Shown one piece after another: positions 16,085-24,971 of a stretch of 64,000 bases of DNA (within the stretch, counting starts at the first letter, position 1; each line of letters begins with the position of its first letter). Position numbers and translations under genes: made by a program. The notes beneath the pieces were generated by a model. The model saw only the letters and a list, made by a program, of their open reading frames with translations, was not told where the DNA came from and made no database searches. Origin of the DNA: DATBQN01 sp963755825 (GTDB lineage Bacteria > Acidobacteriota > Thermoanaerobaculia > Multivoradales > UBA5704); NCBI GenBank assembly GCA_963755825.1, contig CAVWLA010000001.1, forward strand, positions 1,240,001 through 1,304,000, written 5' to 3'.

Positions 16085-17524
16085 TCAGGCCGTGGCGGCG
16101 GGCGATCCGCCCGCCGCCCGCGATCCGCCTGCCGCGGGCGATCCGGCCGCCGGCAGCTCGGGAGCGGAGGGGCTCGGCGGCGGGTCGAGCGGCCCGGCGG
16201 CGTCGAGCTCCTCGCGGCGCCGGCGGAGGGTCTCGAAGGCGGTCACCACGATCGCCAGCCACACCATCCCCACCCCGAAGCCGCCGATGACGTCGGAGAG
16301 GTAGTGGGCGCCGAGGTAGATGCGCGAGAAGCCTATGAGGAGGTCGACGACGACCGCCGCGACCACCGCCAGCACCCGCCCGGTCCAGCGCTCGACGTGG
16401 CGGGCGATCAGGTACGCGGCGAGGCCGTAGAAGATCGTCGCGCCGGTGGCGTGGCCGCTCGGGAAGCTGTAGCTCGTCAAGAGCACCAGCGGATCGTTGA
16501 AGCTCGGCCGCTGGCGGGCGAAGATCTCTTTGAGCAGCGGGTTGAGCAGCTCGCCGCCGCCGAGCGCCACCACCACCATCCAGGCGTCGCGCCAGCGGCG
16601 GCGCAGGGCGAAGTAGATGGCGAGGGCGAGGACGGCGGCGAGGAGCGTCGTCGGCTTGCCGCAGAAGGAGACCGCCCGCATGAGGAGGGTGAAGGGGGCG
16701 GTCGTCCGCGAGTGGAGGAAGATGGCGACGCTGTGGTCGACGCGCACCAGCGGGTCGCCGTGCAGGACGTCGGCGGCGACGCCGGCGAAGAGCCAGCCGC
16801 CGAGGACGATGAAGAGGACGCCGACGGTGAGCTGCAGGCCGAGGTAGCCGCGCGGCGACAGGCGCGCGGCGAGGAAGCCGACCGGCGTCGACAGCCGGTG
16901 GGTCACCGGCGCGCCGAGGGCGCGCAGGCGCTCCTCGTGGCGCACCGCCCAGCGGCCGACGAGGACGGCGAGGGCGACGAGGACGAGCAGGAGGGCGACG
17001 AGGAGGCCGGCGCGCCCCACCCAGTGCTCGATGCGCGGCCACTGGCTGCCGAAGGCGGCGCCGAGGAGGCCGATGGTCACCGACCACAGGATGCCGCCCG
17101 CCGCGTTGAAGACGACGAAGCGGCGATACGGCATGCGGTTGGCGCCGGCGAGCAGCGAGCAGATGGTGCGCAGCACGGCGACGAAGCGGGCGAAGAGCAC
17201 CGTCTTGGCGCCGTGGCGGTCGAAGAAGCGCTCCGCCTTGGCGAGGGGCTGCGGCCCGATGTGGAGGAGCTTGCCGTAGCGGGCGAGGAGCGCGGCGCCC
17301 CCCCGCCGGCCGATCCAGTAGCCGATGTTGTCGCCGGTGATGGCGCCGACTGCGGCGGCGGCGATGACGCCGCGGAGGTCGAGGTTGCCGGCTCCGGCAT
17401 AGGCGGCGCCGAGGAGGAGCAGCGTCTCGCCGGGGAAGGGGATGCCCGCCCCCTCCGCCATGACGATCAGCGCCACGGCGAGGTAGCCGTAGTTCGCCAG
17501 CAGCTGCTGCAGCCAGGTCAACAT
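16085..17524 (-). CDS. DedA-PAP2 fusion membrane protein
   Basis: A 479-residue polytopic protein. Residues 1-200 are a DedA/SNARE-associated domain (GAGIPFPGETLLLL, then ITGDNIGYWIGRRGG and ARFVAVLRTICSLLAGANRM), a lipid-carrier scramblase/flippase family. Residues ~230-450 are a PAP2-type phosphatase with all three signature blocks: KEIFARQRP, YSFPSGHAT and SRIYLGAHYLSDV. A probable role is dephosphorylating and flipping undecaprenyl (pyro)phosphate or a related lipid at the inner membrane. The ATG at 17524 (LTWLQQLLANYGYLAV) is the natural DedA start. The C-terminal tail is an Ala/Gly/Ser/Pro repeat with the DNA unit GCGATCCGCC. Confidence 0.88.
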   Translation of the reverse strand: MLTWLQQLLANYGYLAVALIVMAEGAGIPFPGETLLLLGAAYAGAGNLDLRGVIAAAAVGAITGDNIGYWIGRRGGAALLARYGKLLHIGPQPLAKAERFFDRHGAKTVLFARFVAVLRTICSLLAGANRMPYRRFVVFNAAGGILWSVTIGLLGAAFGSQWPRIEHWVGRAGLLVALLLVLVALAVLVGRWAVRHEERLRALGAPVTHRLSTPVGFLAARLSPRGYLGLQLTVGVLFIVLGGWLFAGVAADVLHGDPLVRVDHSVAIFLHSRTTAPFTLLMRAVSFCGKPTTLLAAVLALAIYFALRRRWRDAWMVVVALGGGELLNPLLKEIFARQRPSFNDPLVLLTSYSFPSGHATGATIFYGLAAYLIARHVERWTGRVLAVVAAVVVDLLIGFSRIYLGAHYLSDVIGGFGVGMVWLAIVVTAFETLRRRREELDAAGPLDPPPSPSAPELPAAGSPAAGGSRAAGGSPAATA

Positions 17525-17592
17525 CGCGCCGATCGTACAGAACCTGTCGACCGGGGTCGATGTTCCGGTGGCGATCGAGCGACGGCCGCAGC

Positions 17593-17687
17593 GTGGGTCA
17601 GCTTGGTTCCGAGGACGGTCGCCTGGAAGGGCGTGAAGGGCGGGTGGGGCCGAAGGCGACCGCCCGCAGGAGACCAAGCTGACCCAC
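17593..17687. repeat. Long imperfect inverted repeat downstream of the EAL gene
   Basis: Perfect 15-bp arms (17593-17607 and 17673-17687) enclose a second 8-bp pair (GGTCGCCT with AGGCGACC, 17654-17661). It begins 15 nt past the stop of the leftward signalling gene. The segment 17661-17678 recurs identically at 45408-45425, also intergenic. It could be a 3' hairpin, a small transposon remnant or a dispersed repeat. Confidence 0.65.
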
Positions 17688-17702
17688 GACCGGCTAGAGC
17701 GC

Positions 17703-20234
17703 CTACGCGTCCGGCGGCAGGCCCAGGCGGGCGCGGGTCTCGGCGGCGGGCAGCGGATGGCCGAGGAGGAAGCCCTGGAGCTCGTCGCAGCCGCGCTCGC
17801 GGAGGAAGCGGAGCTGCTCCTCGGTCTCCACCCCCTCGGCGGTCGCCTTCAGGCCCAGGCCGTGGGCGAGGTCGATGATCGCCGTCACGATGGCGGCGCC
17901 GGCGCGGCTGGCGCCGATGTCGCGCACGAAGTTGCGGTCGATCTTGAGCGAGTCCAAGGGGAACTGCTTCAGGTAGCTGAGCGACGCCTGGCCGGTGCCG
18001 AAGTCGTCCATGGCGATGCGCACGCCGGTGGCGCGGAGAGCCCCGAGGACCTCGACCGTCAGCTCGACGTTCTGCATCGCGACGCTCTCCGTCACCTCGA
18101 GGTCGAGGGCGCCGGGGTCGAGGCGGGTATCGCCGAGCGCCGCGGCGATCGTGCGCACCAGGTCGGGGTGCTGGAACTGGCGGCCGGAGAGGTTGACCGC
18201 GACGCGCAGCGAGGGCAGGCCGGCGCGGCGCCAGGCGGCGACCTCGGCGGCGGCGGTGCGCAGCACCCAGTCGCCGATCGGCACGATCAGGCGGCAGTCC
18301 TCGGCGATGCCGATGAAGCGGTCGGGGAGCACCAGCCCGAGGCGCGGATGCTGCCAGCGCAGGAGCGCCTCGACGCCGAGCACGCGGCCGTCGGCGGCGC
18401 GCGCCTGCGGCTGGTAGACGAGCGACAGCTCGCCCGTCTCGAAGGCGCGGCGCAGCTCGCTCTCGAGCGTCAGCCGCTCGTGGGCCTTGGCGGTCATCGC
18501 CGGCGTGCAGAGCTGGACGCCGTCGCGGCCGAGCTCCTTGGCGCGGTACATGGCGATGTCGGCGCGGGTGAGGAGCGACTCGGCCTCGTCGCCATCGGCG
18601 GGGAAGAGGCTGATGCCGATGCTGGTGGTGACGTAGAGGCGCTGCCCCTCGACCTCGACGGGGAGCGCGATCGCCGCCAGCAGCCGCCCGGCGATCTCGG
18701 CCGCCACCTCGCCCGAGCCCACCGCCGGCAGCAGCAGGGTGAACTCGTCGCCGCCCACCCGCGCCACCGTGGCCCCCTCCCCCACCGCCCGCCGCAGGCG
18801 CCCGGCGATCTCCTGCAGCAGGCGGTCGCCGGCGCTGTGGCCGAGGTTGTCGTTGACCAGCTTGAACTGGTCGAGGTCGAGGAAGAGCACGGCGAGGCCG
18901 CGGCGCTCGCGGCGGGCGACGGCGAGCGCCTGGGTCAGCCGCTCGTGGAAGAGCTGGCGGTTGGGGAGCCCGGTCAGGGCGTCGTGGAAGGCCTGGTAGA
19001 GGATCTGGCTCTCGGCGCTCTTGCGGCGGGTGACGTCGATGAGCGTTCCCTCGATGAGATCCTCCTCGCCCGCCTCGCCGCGGAGGAGCGTGGCGCTGGC
19101 GTAGGCCCAGGCCGGCGCGCCGTCGGCGCGGACGAGCGAGAGCTCGGCATCGGCGAGGCTCCCCTCCCGCCGCAGGCGGTCGATGAGCGCGGCGCGCTCG
19201 GCGGGGTCGGCGTAGAAGTCGGTGATGCGCTCGCCGATCACCTCGCCGCGCGCGGCGAAGCCGAGGATGCGGGCGAAGGCGTCGTTGCAGTCGAGGATGC
19301 GGCCGCCGACGGTGGAGCGGAAGACGCCCGCCAGGTTGCGCTCGAAGAGCAGCCGGTAGCGCTCCTCGGACGCCTTGAGCGCCACCTCGGCCAGCCGCCG
19401 CTCGGTGATGTCGCGGAAGCTCCACACGCGGCCGATCGCCGCGCCGTCCAGCAGCTGGGGGACCGAGCGGCGCTCGAAGAGCCGGCCGTCCTTGAACTCG
19501 AGGATGTCGCGGCTCTCGCCGGCGGCGTCGGCGTAGACGGCGCGGACTTTCCGCAGGAACGAGCCGGGATCGAGCAGCTGGTCGAGGACGAAGGCGAGCG
19601 CCGCCGCGTCGTCGCCGCGCGCCAGGACCTCGTGCGGGATGCGCCACAGCTCGACGAAGCGGCGGTTGTGGGAGACCATCCGCCCCTGGCGGTCGACGAC
19701 CAGGATGCCGTCGGCGGTCGATTCGAGCGTCGAGCGCAGCAGCGACAGGCTCTCCTCGGTAGCCGCCTGGCTCCGCCGCAGCGCCTCCTCGGCCCGCCGC
19801 CTCTCCGAGATGTCGTGGGCGAGGACGACGCGCGCCGGCCGGCCGCGGAAGACGATCGGCTGCGAGGCGACCTCGACCTCCATCGGCGAGCCGTCCCTCT
19901 TGCGGTGGATCCAGCGGCTCCCCATGCGGTGGCCGCCGGAATGGGAGGCGAGGTCCTCGAGCAGCACCGGGATCTCCTCCGGCGGCCGGATGTCGTTGAT
20001 CGTCATCGCCAGGAACTCGCTCTCGGCGTAGCCGTAGAGCGCCGTCGCGGCGCCGTTGACGGCGAGGAAGGCGAGGGTCTCGGTGTCGTACACCCACATC
20101 GGCAGCGGGTTGCCGGCGAAGAGCAGGCGATACTCCTCGCCGCTGGCGTCGGTGTCGGCGGCGGCGGACGCGGGCGCGCGCTCGTCGGCGAGCCGCTGCC
20201 CGCCCGGGCGGGAGGGGCGGTCGGGCCAGGTCAT
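17703..20234 (-). CDS. Triple-PAS GGDEF-EAL cyclic-di-GMP signalling protein
   Basis: An 843-residue soluble regulator of cyclic-di-GMP. Three PAS domains lie at about 33-150, 163-285 and 290-410, each followed by an S-helix-like linker such as DISERRRAEE. The GGDEF domain keeps its active loop (GGDEF at 494-498) but has no RxxD inhibitory site upstream. The EAL domain has EALLRWQHP (622), VTES, DDFGTG, KIDRNFV and EGVET, so both synthesis and hydrolysis look possible. I take the ATG at 20234 (TWPDRPSRPG) over one at 20327 because a -10-like TATACT lies between them. It is transcribed divergently from a membrane glycosyltransferase gene. Confidence 0.9.
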   Translation of the reverse strand: MTWPDRPSRPGGQRLADERAPASAAADTDASGEEYRLLFAGNPLPMWVYDTETLAFLAVNGAATALYGYAESEFLAMTINDIRPPEEIPVLLEDLASHSGGHRMGSRWIHRKRDGSPMEVEVASQPIVFRGRPARVVLAHDISERRRAEEALRRSQAATEESLSLLRSTLESTADGILVVDRQGRMVSHNRRFVELWRIPHEVLARGDDAAALAFVLDQLLDPGSFLRKVRAVYADAAGESRDILEFKDGRLFERRSVPQLLDGAAIGRVWSFRDITERRLAEVALKASEERYRLLFERNLAGVFRSTVGGRILDCNDAFARILGFAARGEVIGERITDFYADPAERAALIDRLRREGSLADAELSLVRADGAPAWAYASATLLRGEAGEEDLIEGTLIDVTRRKSAESQILYQAFHDALTGLPNRQLFHERLTQALAVARRERRGLAVLFLDLDQFKLVNDNLGHSAGDRLLQEIAGRLRRAVGEGATVARVGGDEFTLLLPAVGSGEVAAEIAGRLLAAIALPVEVEGQRLYVTTSIGISLFPADGDEAESLLTRADIAMYRAKELGRDGVQLCTPAMTAKAHERLTLESELRRAFETGELSLVYQPQARAADGRVLGVEALLRWQHPRLGLVLPDRFIGIAEDCRLIVPIGDWVLRTAAAEVAAWRRAGLPSLRVAVNLSGRQFQHPDLVRTIAAALGDTRLDPGALDLEVTESVAMQNVELTVEVLGALRATGVRIAMDDFGTGQASLSYLKQFPLDSLKIDRNFVRDIGASRAGAAIVTAIIDLAHGLGLKATAEGVETEEQLRFLRERGCDELQGFLLGHPLPAAETRARLGLPPDA

Positions 20235-20259
20235 CACGTCTTCGGTACGCGTTGGTCGC

Positions 20260-20265
20260 AGTATA
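20260..20265 (-). promoter_or_regulatory. Candidate -10 box of the GGDEF-EAL gene
   Basis: TATACT on the minus strand lies 26 bases before the chosen start at 20234, in the AT-richest part of the divergent spacer. No clear -35 box is seen. Confidence 0.35.
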
Positions 20266-20338
20266 GAACACGGCGCTTTAGCTAAACATGGGAGCGCCAG
20301 CCGCCGGGAGGCGCAGAGAACCCGCATAAGATCGCGCG

Positions 20339-22060
20339 ATGCCCGCGCCGCAGGATCCGCCGCATCCCCCGCAGCCGCCGCCCGAGCGGTCCGCGGGCGG
20401 CCTGGCGCGGCGCGACCTCGCCCTCCTGGCGCTGGTCGCGGCGGCGGCGCGGACCTGGAACCTCGGCACCTTCTCCCTCTGGCTCGACGAATTCCTCCTC
20501 ATGATGCAGTCGCAGGGCGGCCCGCTGGACGTCTGGCGCGCCTGCCGCTCGGACGTCGAGCATCCGCCGCTCGCCGCGCTGGTGACCGCCGCCGGCAACG
20601 GCCTCGGCGTCTCCGACGGCGTGCAGCGCCTGGTGCCCATCGCCCTCGGCATCGGCACCGTCCTCTTCCTCGCCGGCTGGACGGCGCGGCGGCTGGGACG
20701 CGCGGCGGGGATCGCCGCCGGCCTCGCCGCCGCCCTCCTCCCCTTCGCCGTCCACTACTCGCAGGAGCTGCGCCCCTATCCGTATCTCCTCTTCTTCGCC
20801 GCCTGGACCCTCGCCGCCTGCGACCGCATCGTCGACCGGCCGGGCCGCGCCTCGACGGCGCTTCTCGCCGCGGCGCTCCTCCTCGGCCTCTACTCGCACG
20901 ACCTCTTCGTCCTCGTCCTCGCCCCCGCCGGCCTGCCGCTCCTCGAGATGGCGCTCTCCCGCCGCCCCGAGCGCCGGCGGGCGGGGCGGCGCGCCCTGCG
21001 CGACCTCGCCGTCGCCGGCGCCATCGCGCTCGCCGGCTTCCTCCCCTGGATCGGCACCCTCCTCGGCATCGCGCGCCTGCCGCCGGCGGGCTTCGTCCGC
21101 CCCTGGACCTGGCGCCTGCTCGCCGAGCGCTGGGAGTTCTTGACCGTCGGCGGCATCGAGGGCGATCTCCTCACCTGGGGCGGCTGGCTCGCCCTCGCCC
21201 TCGCCGCGCTCGGCATGGCGGCGCTGTGGATCGGCGGCTCCGAGGAGCCGGCGCCGGCGCCGGAGCCCGCGCCTGAATCGACGCCGGGGCCTGGACACCG
21301 CGCCCCAGCGCGCGCCATCACCCTCGGCATCCTCCTCGGCGCCGTCGGTGTCGAGCGCTTCCTCCTCGCCGACCACCACTGGACGGCCGGGCGCTACGAC
21401 GCCGTCGGCTGGCTCTTCCTGCCGCCGCTCGTCGGCGCCGGCGTCGGGCTCCTCTGGCGCCGCCGCCCGGCGCGGCCGCTCGCCCTTCTCGCCCTCGCCG
21501 CGCTCCTCGTCGGCGCCGTCGCCGGCCTCGCCCGCTACGCCCGCATCGGCCGCCCCACCTGGGACCGCGTGGCGCTCGACGTGCGGCGGGCGCACCGTCC
21601 CGGCGAGCCGGTGCTGGTGGAGAACGACTGGACCCGTATCTGCCTCGCCTACTACCTGCAGGGGCGCGACTTCGAGCGCCGCCGCGACGACGACCTGGCG
21701 CCGGTCGAGGTCGAGGGCGGCGTCGCCGCGCTCCGCCGCCTGTGGCCGGCCGATCGCCCGGCGGTGCTCGTCCTCGCCGCCTCGCCCAAGCGGCGCGACC
21801 TCCGCGCCTGGGCGTGGAGCTTCCCCCTCCTCGGCCGCTTCCCGCGCAGCATGGAGGCGCGCGCCCACCTGCTGACGCCGGCCATCCGCCAGCAGCTCTT
21901 CGCGGGGGGCGCCAGGGCGGCGGGACCGGGAGCGGAGGGACCGGGAGCGGCGGGAGCGGCGGCGCTCGGAGCCGCCGTGGCGCCGGCCGAGGACTCCGAT
22001 CCGCCGGCCTCGCCGCTCCTCTTCCGCATCGAGCGTCTCGGCGGCCGTTTCGAGAGGTGA
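20339..22060 (+). CDS. Membrane glycosyltransferase, GT39/ArnT-like (GT-C fold)
   Basis: A 573-residue polytopic protein with about ten hydrophobic helices. The first periplasmic loop carries the acidic motif SLWLDEFLLM, the GT-C signature for a catalytic Asp-Glu, followed by VEHPPLAALV and HYSQELRPYPYLLFFA. This arrangement is typical of lipid-phosphate-sugar-dependent mannosyl/arabinosyl-type transferases. The C-terminal ~170 residues form a periplasmic soluble domain. Acceptor and sugar are unknown. An acidic/Pro-rich insertion (EEPAPAPEPAPEST) lies midway. It is followed 36 bases later by the NADH dehydrogenase gene. Confidence 0.75.
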   Translation: MPAPQDPPHPPQPPPERSAGGLARRDLALLALVAAAARTWNLGTFSLWLDEFLLMMQSQGGPLDVWRACRSDVEHPPLAALVTAAGNGLGVSDGVQRLVPIALGIGTVLFLAGWTARRLGRAAGIAAGLAAALLPFAVHYSQELRPYPYLLFFAAWTLAACDRIVDRPGRASTALLAAALLLGLYSHDLFVLVLAPAGLPLLEMALSRRPERRRAGRRALRDLAVAGAIALAGFLPWIGTLLGIARLPPAGFVRPWTWRLLAERWEFLTVGGIEGDLLTWGGWLALALAALGMAALWIGGSEEPAPAPEPAPESTPGPGHRAPARAITLGILLGAVGVERFLLADHHWTAGRYDAVGWLFLPPLVGAGVGLLWRRRPARPLALLALAALLVGAVAGLARYARIGRPTWDRVALDVRRAHRPGEPVLVENDWTRICLAYYLQGRDFERRRDDDLAPVEVEGGVAALRRLWPADRPAVLVLAASPKRRDLRAWAWSFPLLGRFPRSMEARAHLLTPAIRQQLFAGGARAAGPGAEGPGAAGAAALGAAVAPAEDSDPPASPLLFRIERLGGRFER

Positions 22061-22096
22061 CCTGGGCGCCGCGGACCTCTGTGGTAGAACGGTCGC

Positions 22097-23458
22097 ATGC
22101 CGGACGCCGCACCCGCTCCCGCGACCGCCGCGCACCCTTCCGCTCCTCCTAAGACCACCCGCATCGTCATCGCCGGCGGCGGCTTCGGCGGCCTGTGGAC
22201 GGCGCGCCATCTCGAGCGGCGCTTCGCGCGCGAGCCGGAGGTCGAGATCGTCCTCGTCTGCCGCGACAACTTCTTCCTCATGACGCCGCTCCTCTTCGAG
22301 GCCTTCTCGGGGACCCTCGAGCTGCGCCACTGCTCGCTGCCGGTGCGCGACTTCCTGCGCCGGGCGCGCTTCGTCGAGGCGACCGTCGACGGCATCGACC
22401 TCGAGCGGCGCGTCGTCCATGCCTCCGCGGCCGAGGGCGGCGACTACGAGCTCCCCTACGACCAGCTCGTCCTCGCCCTCGGCGCGCGCACCAACCTCTC
22501 GCTGATCGCCGGCTCGGAAGCCGCCTTCACCTTCAAGACCCTGGCCGACGCCATGGTGCTGCGGGATCACATGATCGAGCGCTTCGAGCGCGCCGACGCC
22601 GAGAGCGACGCCGCCGCCCGCCGGCGCCTGCTCACCTTCGTCGTCATCGGCGGCGGCCTCGTCGGCGTCGAGCTCTTCGGCGAGATGACCGCCTTCGCCG
22701 ACGAGATCGTGCGCTACTACCGCGGCATCCGGCGGGACGAGATCCGCTTCGTCCTCCTCCAGGCCGTCGACCGCATCCTCCCCGAGGTCCCCGAGAAGCT
22801 CGCCCGCTACGCGGCGCGGGTGCTCGCCGGCCGCCAGGGGGTGACGATCCGCACCGGCACGCCGGTCGTCGCCGTCGAGCCGGGCCGCGTCCACCTCTCC
22901 GGCGAGACCATCGAGGCGGGGACGATCGTGCTCTCCGCCGGCATCGTGCCGAGCCCGCTCATCGCGGCGCTGCCGATCGCCCAGGACCGCCGCGGCCGCG
23001 TCCTCGTCGCCGGCACCCTGCGGAGCACCGAGCGCCCCGAGGTGTGGGCGCTCGGCGACTGCGCCGAGGTGCCGGACCCCGACGGCAAGCCCTACCCCTA
23101 CCTCGCCCAGCACGCCATGCGCGAGGCCGAGGTGCTCGCCGGCAACCTCCACGCCGCGCTCCACGGCCGGCCGCTACGGCCCTTCGTCTACAAGAGCCTG
23201 GGGATCATGGCCTCGCTCGGCCACGCGCGCGGCCTCGGCGAGGTGCTCGGCCTGCCGCTCACCGGCTTCCTCGCCTGGTGGGTGCGCCGCACCTACTACC
23301 TGATCCAGATGCCGCGCTGGAGCCGCCGCGTGCGCATCGTCATGGACTGGACCCTCGCCCTCTTCTTCCGCCCCGACATCGTCAAGCTCGATCTGGCGAG
23401 CGAGCCCGCCCTCGCCGCCCGGAACCACGCCGCCGGCGCCGAGCCGCGGCGGCCCTGA
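22097..23458 (+). CDS. Type II NADH dehydrogenase-like FAD/NAD(P) oxidoreductase
   Basis: A 453-residue pyridine nucleotide-disulfide family flavoprotein. Two Rossmann motifs are seen: IVIAGGGFGGLWTARHLE (FAD) at the N-terminus and FVVIGGGLVGVELFGEM (NADH) near residue 185. A third FAD contact, VWALGDCAEVPD, comes later, and PYLAQHAMREAEVLAGNL and YKSLGIMASLG are typical of NDH-2. The C-terminal amphipathic stretch (WWVRRTYYLIQMPRW) suits monotopic membrane binding. It probably passes electrons from NADH to quinone without proton pumping. It ends 9 bases from a convergent gene. Confidence 0.85.
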   Translation: MPDAAPAPATAAHPSAPPKTTRIVIAGGGFGGLWTARHLERRFAREPEVEIVLVCRDNFFLMTPLLFEAFSGTLELRHCSLPVRDFLRRARFVEATVDGIDLERRVVHASAAEGGDYELPYDQLVLALGARTNLSLIAGSEAAFTFKTLADAMVLRDHMIERFERADAESDAAARRRLLTFVVIGGGLVGVELFGEMTAFADEIVRYYRGIRRDEIRFVLLQAVDRILPEVPEKLARYAARVLAGRQGVTIRTGTPVVAVEPGRVHLSGETIEAGTIVLSAGIVPSPLIAALPIAQDRRGRVLVAGTLRSTERPEVWALGDCAEVPDPDGKPYPYLAQHAMREAEVLAGNLHAALHGRPLRPFVYKSLGIMASLGHARGLGEVLGLPLTGFLAWWVRRTYYLIQMPRWSRRVRIVMDWTLALFFRPDIVKLDLASEPALAARNHAAGAEPRRP

Positions 23459-23467
23459 CGGGCTCGT

Positions 23468-24853
23468 TCAGCTCGATCGTCCGAAGAAGGCGAGCACCCT
23501 TTCCCGCATCTCCTCCGGGATGTGATCTTGGGGCCGCTCGCCGCCGCCCTCGAGATAGACCGCCGCCAGCGCCGCCGCCTCCGCGCCGCCCGGCACCTCC
23601 CAGCCGGCCTGCCGCGCCAGACCCTCGTAGCCGCGCGCCGCCGCGAGGTGGAGGGCCAGGCGGCATTCGCCGAGCGTGCCGACGCAGTCGAAGGGGCGGC
23701 GCTCGCGGCAGGTGAGGAGCGCCACGGCGGGGCGAAGGGCCGCAGCCTCGGCCGGATCGGCGCCGAGGATCGCCGCCACCTCGGCCGGCGGCAGAAAGGC
23801 GGCGAGGAGGAGGAAGACGAAAGCGCACTTCGGGCAGGCGAGGCACCAGGAGCCGGCGTAGAGGCCGCGGTTGCAGCTGACGACGGCGCCATGGAAGCGC
23901 GGGAGATCGGCGAAGAGGCGGCCGATCTCGATCTCCCAGAGCGGCCGCAGCACGCTGAAGTAGGAGATCCCGGCGACCAGGTCCGCGGCGACGTAGGCGC
24001 GCAGCCTGCTCTCGAAGTCGAGCGACTTGGTGTGCTGGTGGTTGACCGGGAAGCCCTCGTGCACCAACGTCGGCAGGTTGGCCGAGCGCTCGTTGCTCGC
24101 CACCACGTAGCGCCGACCGCAGAGGTAGGCCGCCGCCAGGCCGACGAAGGCGAGGAAGGAGTTGAAGGGGCGGTGGCCGTGGAGGCGGCGGCGGCCGCCG
24201 TAGCTGGCGCGGAGCGGCGTGCCGGCGCTCGCCACCTCGAGGATCTCCGCCGGCTCGCCGGCGGTCGAGCCCACCCCCGCAAGCGCCGTGGCCCGCGCCG
24301 CTCCCGACGGGTTGACCAGCAGCCAGGCGAAGGGGACGCCGGCCGCCGCCAGCGCCGCCGCCCCGACGGCGCTGTCCTTGCCGCCGCCGCCGAAGAGGAG
24401 CGCCCCGTTGCCCGCCGGCACGGCGACGGCGCCGCCGCCGGCGCACGGCGGCGCCTCGATGACCACCTCGCGCGCCAGATCGATGCCGTTGCGGTAGCGC
24501 AGCTCGCCGAGCCCGTGGCGGAGGAGATCGGCGAAGAACTCGACCCCGCCGGGCGACAGCGGCAGGCGCTCGACGGCGAGGTGGGTGAAGTCGGCGACGG
24601 CGAAGAGCTGCGGCGCGTAGGCGAGGCCGATGTGGCCGAGGAGGCGGTCGAGAAGGGCGGGATCGGCTGCGGCGAAGGCGGCTTCCGGGATGCCGCCGAA
24701 GGTGAGGACGCGGCTGAAGGTGGCGCGCTCGTAGCGGTAGAGGAAGCGGCAGCGCGGCGGCGCCAGCTCCCAGCCGGCGTAGACCAGGCGGCGGATCTCC
24801 GGCTCGGGCCGCGACGGGCCGCGCAGCGGCGCCCAGCGCTCGGCGACCCTCAC
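23468..24853 (-). CDS. MurL-like PP-loop protein (copy A)
   Basis: A 461-residue protein related to MurL, the ATP-dependent epimerase that converts the L-Glu of UDP-MurNAc-L-Ala-L-Glu to D-Glu. Visible: an N-terminal beta-rich domain, GLGELRYRNG at 115-123, a PP-loop-like LLFGGGGKDSAVG at 152-164, ASNERSAN and NHQHTKSLDF at 252-280, and a cysteine block CLACPKC at 337-343. A paralogue with the same motif order lies at 53772-55100. Whether it acts on muropeptide precursors or on a cluster product is open. It is divergent from the FabL gene, with a 16-bp palindrome in the shared spacer. Confidence 0.7.
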   Translation of the reverse strand: MRVAERWAPLRGPSRPEPEIRRLVYAGWELAPPRCRFLYRYERATFSRVLTFGGIPEAAFAAADPALLDRLLGHIGLAYAPQLFAVADFTHLAVERLPLSPGGVEFFADLLRHGLGELRYRNGIDLAREVVIEAPPCAGGGAVAVPAGNGALLFGGGGKDSAVGAAALAAAGVPFAWLLVNPSGAARATALAGVGSTAGEPAEILEVASAGTPLRASYGGRRRLHGHRPFNSFLAFVGLAAAYLCGRRYVVASNERSANLPTLVHEGFPVNHQHTKSLDFESRLRAYVAADLVAGISYFSVLRPLWEIEIGRLFADLPRFHGAVVSCNRGLYAGSWCLACPKCAFVFLLLAAFLPPAEVAAILGADPAEAAALRPAVALLTCRERRPFDCVGTLGECRLALHLAAARGYEGLARQAGWEVPGGAEAAALAAVYLEGGGERPQDHIPEEMRERVLAFFGRSS

Positions 24854-24932
24854 GCCGGGCGCGGCTCCGGCTCGGCGGCGCGCTCTCGGTCAGGCACTGG
24901 CGACGGAGGATAGCGCAGCCGCGCGCCGGGCC

Positions 24933-24948
24933 GGCCGCCGCGGCGGCC
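24933..24948. promoter_or_regulatory. 16-bp perfect palindrome in a divergent promoter region
   Basis: GGCCGCCGCGGCGGCC lies midway in the 118-base spacer between the leftward MurL-like gene and the rightward FabL operon. GTGATACGTTT follows it. It is placed like an operator for both directions, but GC-rich palindromes also arise by chance in such DNA. Confidence 0.35.
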
Positions 24949-24971
24949 CGTGATACGTTTCCGCCGCCCCC

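Noticed and set aside
14256..17087. One 943-residue reading frame that joins Fhs with upstream sequence
   Set aside because: The part before 15929 is an Arg/Pro-rich out-of-frame reading of the DedA-PAP2 gene. Fhs has its own ATG and ribosome binding site.
22262..22560. Riboswitch or thiol-dependent site in the NADH dehydrogenase region
   Set aside because: The region is fully coding, and the CRDNFFLMTPL segment is the normal NDH-2 pattern without a redox disulfide.
20282..23164. 960-residue minus-strand open frame
   Set aside because: Antisense shadow of the membrane glycosyltransferase and NADH dehydrogenase genes, without homology-like motifs or a ribosome binding site.
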